This document shows positions 5,970 through 9,369 of a stretch of DNA of 9,369 bases, one piece after another. The position numbers and the translations under genes were made by a program. The stretch is from JBGTKH01 sp041744735. Lineage in GTDB: Bacteria; Planctomycetota; Planctomycetia; Pirellulales; Pirellulaceae. Each line of letters begins with the position of its first letter. Positions within the stretch are counted from its first letter, which is position 1. The stretch is taken from positions 1 to 9,369 of the forward strand of contig JBGTKH010000031.1 of the NCBI GenBank assembly GCA_041744735.1, given 5' to 3'. The notes beneath the pieces are model-generated. The model ran no database searches. It was given only the letters and a program-made list of their open reading frames with translations, and was not told where the DNA came from.

Positions 5970-7082
5970 TTAGAGATTCAGTTCCAACGGAAAGTCGCTG
6001 AGCAATTCAATGCCGTTCTCGGTGACCAAGTAATCGTTCTCAATCCGCATGCCGGCCTTCAATTCCGGCGCGTACAGGCCCGGCTCCGCGGTGAACACGT
6101 CGTCTACCTCGAACGTGTCGTCCCAATTCGGGTTCAGATGCGGCGCCTCGTGCGGGAACAAACCGATGCCGTGACCCAGATGATGATTGAACACGCCGAT
6201 CGGCGCTTTGTCGAGAATGGCTTGCGCTTCCTCGAACAATTGCTTGCAGCTTTTGCCCGGCTTCACGGTTTCCTCGATATGCCTGAACACCTTCATGATC
6301 TGCTCCCACGCCCGCTGTTGCTCGTCCGACACATCCGTCACCGCGAGCGCGCGGCAGTTGTCGGCGAAGTAACCGCGAAAGGCGGGGCCGAGATCCAGAA
6401 TGTACAGCTCACCGGCCTGCGCCGCATGACCGTCGCGCGGCGGACCGCCGCGCGAACAACACTGATAATCGTTTCCCGTGCCGGTCAGCATCTCGCCGAA
6501 TTCTTCCACCGCAACTGTCTGTAATTCGTTGAACATCCTCAATTCGCTGACGCCCGGTCTTATCATCTCACGCGCTCGCTGATACATCTTCCCCGTACCT
6601 GCAATCGCCTTTTTCAGCCGCGCCAATTCATCCGCGTCTTTGCGGCGGCGGAGACGATACAGCGTCGGCTCAATGTCAACCAGCGGTGCGTGCAACGACG
6701 CGGCCAGATGCTGCGAGAAAGACGAGAACTCAACGCCCACCCGCCGCGGCTTGGGTTCGGCGGCAATCGCTTTGAGTAGCGACTCAGACGACGCCAGCCG
6801 CTGGTCGTTGCGCATGGTCGAATGCCACTGCGCCTGGTAAGTGACGACATCGTCGGCCGCCGCAACCGGCGGCGGTTTGTTCGGCGCGACGAGCGTCAAC
6901 TGCCCGTCCAGCGACAACGCCGCCGCGGGTTGAAACGTCCAAGCGAATCTCGGCCCGGCGAGCCACTGTACATGTTCGTGCTGCGTCACAATCGCTAAGT
7001 CCACGTCCAAACGCTGCATCTCTGCAATCAATCGCCGCTGCCGCCCGCGGCAAGCGCTGATGTCGATGTCGTATTTGCTCAT
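5970..7082 (-). CDS. M24-family metallopeptidase (Xaa-Pro aminopeptidase/prolidase-like)
   Basis: This 370-residue protein has the two-part creatinase/prolidase layout: an N-terminal domain at about 15-145 and a pita-bread M24 domain at about 155-362. Enzymes of this family remove N-terminal residues ahead of proline or cleave X-Pro dipeptides, using two metal ions. All five metal ligands are visible: Asp230 and Asp241 in ILDLGPAFRGYFADNCRA, His304 in HHLGHGIGL, Glu333 in TAEPGLY and Glu348 in MRIENDYLV. His311 (FPHEAP) matches the later active-site His of aminopeptidase P. The earlier active-site His, usually found in a PHG/LHY-like motif before the first Asp, is not present: that region reads DYQCCSRGGPPRDGHAAQAG. 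There is no signal peptide, so it is probably cytoplasmic. The ATG at 7082 has no strong ribosome site. It is convergent with YqgE/AlgH and divergent from the cupin gene. Confidence 0.92.
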   Translation of the reverse strand: MSKYDIDISACRGRQRRLIAEMQRLDVDLAIVTQHEHVQWLAGPRFAWTFQPAAALSLDGQLTLVAPNKPPPVAAADDVVTYQAQWHSTMRNDQRLASSESLLKAIAAEPKPRRVGVEFSSFSQHLAASLHAPLVDIEPTLYRLRRRKDADELARLKKAIAGTGKMYQRAREMIRPGVSELRMFNELQTVAVEEFGEMLTGTGNDYQCCSRGGPPRDGHAAQAGELYILDLGPAFRGYFADNCRALAVTDVSDEQQRAWEQIMKVFRHIEETVKPGKSCKQLFEEAQAILDKAPIGVFNHHLGHGIGLFPHEAPHLNPNWDDTFEVDDVFTAEPGLYAPELKAGMRIENDYLVTENGIELLSDFPLELNL

Positions 7083-7177
7083 GGGGAGTTCTCGCTGCCA
7101 TCCGTGGGCTATTTCTGTTCACTGCGACCTCGAACCATCGCCAACAAAGATGTTTACCACCGTGGACCACGCTGCCT

Positions 7178-7206
7178 ATCCTACAGGCGGAGACCGCCGA
7201 TGACAA
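7178..7206 (-). promoter_or_regulatory. Putative promoter for the M24 peptidase, with palindrome in the spacer
   Basis: On the minus strand TTGTCA (7201-7206) and TAGGAT (7178-7183) are exactly 17 bases apart, matching the sigma70 consensus at five and four of six positions. The start would fall near 7171, leaving a leader of about 88 bases. The spacer contains GGCGG-AGA-CCGCC (7186-7198), a symmetric site where a regulator could bind between the boxes. Predicted from sequence alone. Confidence 0.4.
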
Positions 7207-7269
7207 CGTGCGATCCGTCTGTTCGTCGGCAAAAATGAGCCGCCATTCGACGATAATTTCATAAGTCCA

Positions 7270-7299
7270 TTGCACGTGCAGAACCGCCGCGGATATGAT
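7270..7299 (+). promoter_or_regulatory. Putative promoter for the cupin gene, with palindrome over the -35 box
   Basis: TTGCAC (7270-7275) and TATGAT (7294-7299) are 18 bases apart; the -10 box matches five of six consensus bases. The perfect 10-bp palindrome TGCACGTGCA (7271-7280) overlaps the -35 box, the position of a typical repressor operator. Transcription would begin near 7306, about 47 bases before the start codon. Confidence 0.4.
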
Positions 7300-7340
7300 G
7301 GTTGCTTGACGGTTCATGAAACGCCCGCCCTCATGCTGCT

Positions 7341-7345
7341 AGGAG
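7341..7345 (+). promoter_or_regulatory. Strong ribosome binding site for the cupin gene
   Basis: AGGAG lies 7 bases before the ATG at 7353, one of the best ribosome sites in this window. It fixes the start directly ahead of the twin-arginine signal. Confidence 0.7.
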
Positions 7346-7352
7346 CACAACC

Positions 7353-8111
7353 ATGCAGACCCTCTCGCGCCGCACATTCGCCAAGGAAACTTTGGGCTCG
7401 CTGCTGACATTCTCGCTGCTGGAAACGCTGTTCCAGTGCGATGCGCTGGCCGACAAGGTGAAGCCGAACATCACACGATGGCTGACCGACGTCAACCAGC
7501 TTGGGTTGGACGCGAAGAGTGGGAAGCTAAGTCAACTCGATTGGCAGACGAAGATCGAGGAGTTGTACACACAGGTCGATCTTCCCGCGCTCTTGGAACT
7601 GATCGACTTCGAGCAACTGACATCGAACCTCAAACTGGCTGATAATGGCGTGCGGAGCCTGCGGTTCAGTTTCCAGAAAATCGAAGGCGTGCCCACCTCG
7701 CTGGTCTTCGGCAAGCAAATCTTCGCCATGAAGAAGGGCCGTTCCGTCGTGCCTCACGGGCACAACAACATGGCCACGGCGTTTCTAATTCTGCGAGGCC
7801 AGTTCGAGGGCAAGCACTACGACCGGTTGGAAACGCAGGCCGACCACTACATCATCAAGCCCACGATCGACCGCAAGTTCGGGCCTGGCCAGTGCTCGAC
7901 GGTCTCTGACTTCAAGGACAACATTCACTGGTTCAAGTCGATCGACGACCAGCCGGCATTCATCTTCAACATTCACATTCTGGGCGTCGACTCGTCCAAC
8001 AAAGAATCCACCGGCCGCTTGTACCTCGACCCCAACGGCGAACAGCTCTCCGGCGGCCTGATCCGCGCCCGCAAGATCGACTACGATGAAGCTCACAAAC
8101 TGTATGGTTGA
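7353..8111 (+). CDS. Tat-exported cupin-like protein, possible metal-dependent dioxygenase
   Basis: This 252-residue protein begins with a twin-arginine signal (LSRRTFAKETLGSLLTFSLL). A likely signal-peptidase site follows ALA at residue 33, so the folded protein would be moved to the periplasm. A helical segment at about 35-95 precedes a beta-rich domain at about 100-212 with cupin features: VVPHGHNNMATAFLILRGQF (His135, His137, then a Gly-containing turn), YDRLETQADHYIIKP, and the second motif with His192 in DNIHWF. The HxH plus a distal His about 55 residues on resembles the three-His iron site of cysteine dioxygenase-type cupins. This is by eye, and whole-sequence similarity to a known enzyme is not recognised. 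Substrate and reaction are unknown. The start is well supported by AGGAG. It is transcribed away from the M24 peptidase. The next gene starts 176 bases later in the same direction and has its own strong ribosome site. The reading frame is certain; the enzymatic role is a guess. Confidence 0.72.
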   Translation: MQTLSRRTFAKETLGSLLTFSLLETLFQCDALADKVKPNITRWLTDVNQLGLDAKSGKLSQLDWQTKIEELYTQVDLPALLELIDFEQLTSNLKLADNGVRSLRFSFQKIEGVPTSLVFGKQIFAMKKGRSVVPHGHNNMATAFLILRGQFEGKHYDRLETQADHYIIKPTIDRKFGPGQCSTVSDFKDNIHWFKSIDDQPAFIFNIHILGVDSSNKESTGRLYLDPNGEQLSGGLIRARKIDYDEAHKLYG

Positions 8112-8274
8112 TGTTAGAGGTGCCGTTGATTAAAGGATGGCATTTCTGCGTCAACTTTAACGAATGGTTCGATTATGCCTAATACTTGGAATTTGACGGT
8201 CCGATAAAGTGAGTAATGGGATCGTTCGGATAATCTTCGCGAAGGGCAGTCGAGTGCTATTGCACTTGCATTGC

Positions 8275-8280
8275 GGAGGG
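8275..8280 (+). promoter_or_regulatory. Strong ribosome binding site for the lipoprotein gene
   Basis: GGAGGG is 7 bases upstream of ATG 8288. This selects that start over the internal ATGs at codons 7, 8 and 14, and leaves a complete lipoprotein signal peptide. Confidence 0.7.
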
Positions 8281-8287
8281 AACCAAG

Positions 8288-9349
8288 ATGCAACGTCTCT
8301 CGCTCATGATGGCCGTAATATGGGGAATGAGTTTCCTGCCAGGATGCGCGCACACGCAACTTCGGTGGAACACAACGCATCAAGCCAACACCCTGACGGA
8401 TATTTTTGAGCAGCAGGTGCTGGATAATCTCGCCATGTTCGTTCATGATCCAGATGCACTTCCGTCATTTGCATATCCGAACCAGGGGGGCGCCGATGTG
8501 ACCGACAACGGTTCCATTGGAAGTGATACATCTTGGAATCGTCTTGGGTTTTCCACGGAGGTTCTGAAACTGAGTGCTAGCCGAAACATGAAGGAAGCCT
8601 GGACGCTGACGCCGGTCTACGACGTTCGCCGTCTCGAATTGATGCGTTGTGCATACCAACATGCACTGTTCTGCGCGGGACTGTCCGGTAGCATGAAGGT
8701 TTGCCCGGATTGCGACAAAATTCAGCGCACCTTTTATTTGGGCGACTATACGTCGAAGTACGACGATAATCCGGCGGAAAATTCGCTCGCGACGTTTTCA
8801 AGGAAAACGGGCCGAACCACGCCTGCTTGCTTCGAGGCGGTGGCGTGGTTAGCCTGCGGCGAGCGAAAATGTCTGCCTAAAAACTGCAAGTGCGTGAAGA
8901 TGGGCCACTACTGCGGCACGTACGTCTGGGTCGTTTCGGGCGGACAAGATGAACTCACAAAACTCACCTTTACGATTCTGGATTACGCCTTTTCGCCGCA
9001 AGCGCCAAAATCGAATCGAACGAAAGAAGTAACATGGTACATCGGTGAGAATGGGCTTCCGGTGATCCGAGAAAACGCGGCTCAGGAAATTAAGGCGATA
9101 GTTCCATTCAGTGACAAGGTGCGACTCAAGACAGAAGGCGCCGAACTTCCCGCCAACGCCACAGACGCGCAAAGGACAGCAGCCGAAGAGTTGAAGAAGC
9201 GGGGTGAGGAGATCGACGACGCCTTCAAAGACCTTCCAACTCCAAGCTATTCGCTACCCCCGATTATGCAGCCACCGAGCGGCTTCTCACCTCTGCAGTT
9301 CGAGCTTAACCGACAATTCCTGACACCCCAATCGACTCCAACTCCATAA
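8288..9349 (+). CDS. Cys-rich lipoprotein of unknown function
   Basis: This 353-residue protein has a lipoprotein signal peptide with the lipobox FLPGC; Cys20 would be lipidated and anchor the protein in the cell envelope. I do not recognise its family with certainty, although the segment NTLTDIFEQQVLDNLAMFVH followed by DPDALPSFAYPNQGGADVTD recalls conserved hypothetical proteins of planctomycetes. The middle region holds ten further cysteines: 121, 129, 139, 142 (CPDC), 181, 190, 195, 200, 202 and 209. They suggest disulfides or a metal site rather than chance. The last 70 residues are charged (about 285-315), then Pro/Ser/Thr/Gln-rich (315-353), and look disordered. The base composition appears lower in GC than the neighbouring genes, and the preceding 176-base gap is also AT-richer, which may point to transfer or weak selection. 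It is the last gene and ends 20 bases before the window edge. It could be a surface or secretion-associated lipoprotein; there is no evidence for a specific job. Confidence 0.8.
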   Translation: MQRLSLMMAVIWGMSFLPGCAHTQLRWNTTHQANTLTDIFEQQVLDNLAMFVHDPDALPSFAYPNQGGADVTDNGSIGSDTSWNRLGFSTEVLKLSASRNMKEAWTLTPVYDVRRLELMRCAYQHALFCAGLSGSMKVCPDCDKIQRTFYLGDYTSKYDDNPAENSLATFSRKTGRTTPACFEAVAWLACGERKCLPKNCKCVKMGHYCGTYVWVVSGGQDELTKLTFTILDYAFSPQAPKSNRTKEVTWYIGENGLPVIRENAAQEIKAIVPFSDKVRLKTEGAELPANATDAQRTAAEELKKRGEEIDDAFKDLPTPSYSLPPIMQPPSGFSPLQFELNRQFLTPQSTPTP

Positions 9350-9369
9350 TCGGCGATTGACAACCGGGC

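Noticed and set aside
5871..6524. 217-residue plus-strand frame opposite the end of the M24 gene
   Set aside because: It starts inside the palindrome and is antisense to the M24 catalytic domain; a shadow frame.
6784..7317. 177-residue minus-strand frame covering the divergent region and the peptidase start
   Set aside because: It overlaps the M24 gene in another frame, would remove both predicted promoters, and shows no protein-like motifs.
8193..8219. TTGACG and TAATGG as a promoter for the lipoprotein gene
   Set aside because: The spacer is only 15 bases and the -10 match is poor; not strong enough to list as a feature.

Overview
The window looks like chromosomal DNA from a planctomycete, most likely of the Pirellulales type. 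This is inferred, not proven. The base composition is moderately GC-rich. Genes are loosely spaced, with divergent pairs and few strong Shine-Dalgarno sites. The protein set includes a DUF3754/TMEM143-like membrane protein, a small single-domain STAS protein, a Tat-targeted cupin and a Cys-rich lipoprotein of unknown family. The intergenic spaces carry palindromic repeats of a kind I associate with planctomycete genomes. Eight protein-coding genes account for nearly all of the window. I saw no tRNA, rRNA, CRISPR array or intact transposase gene, and no gene-free stretch exceeds 300 bases.

Layout. Positions 1-76 hold two copies of a 25-base repeat, 51 bases apart, that can fold into two overlapping hairpins. 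On the minus strand lie a TonB-dependent outer-membrane receptor (90-2252) and, upstream of it, a DUF3754 membrane protein (2415-3473) whose C-terminal half seems to have lost an internal segment. A divergent promoter region (3474-3686) leads into a plus-strand pair four bases apart: a STAS-domain anti-sigma-factor-antagonist-like protein (3687-4052) and a ketoacyl-ACP synthase III (4057-5082). A 153-bp element with terminal inverted repeats and an exact 8-bp target duplication (5083-5235) sits directly after the synthase stop codon. Next comes a YqgE/AlgH-family gene (5309-5860). A 25-bp perfect palindromic repeat (5866-5938) separates it from a convergent M24-family peptidase on the minus strand (5970-7082). 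A divergent control region (7083-7352) is followed by a Tat-exported cupin (7353-8111) and a lipoprotein (8288-9349).

How the genes may work together. The only convincing operon is STAS plus KAS III, possibly extending to YqgE/AlgH before the element inserted. It suggests phospho-switch control of an acyl-condensing enzyme or of its transcription, but no kinase, phosphatase or sigma factor is visible here. The other genes look like independent units: outer-membrane uptake, peptide turnover, a periplasmic metal-binding cupin and a cell-envelope lipoprotein. I see no complete new defence or biosynthetic system. The most interesting signals are the small mobile element with its exact duplication, the STAS/KAS III pairing, the internally deleted DUF3754 protein, the M24 enzyme lacking a usual active-site His, and the exported three-His cupin.
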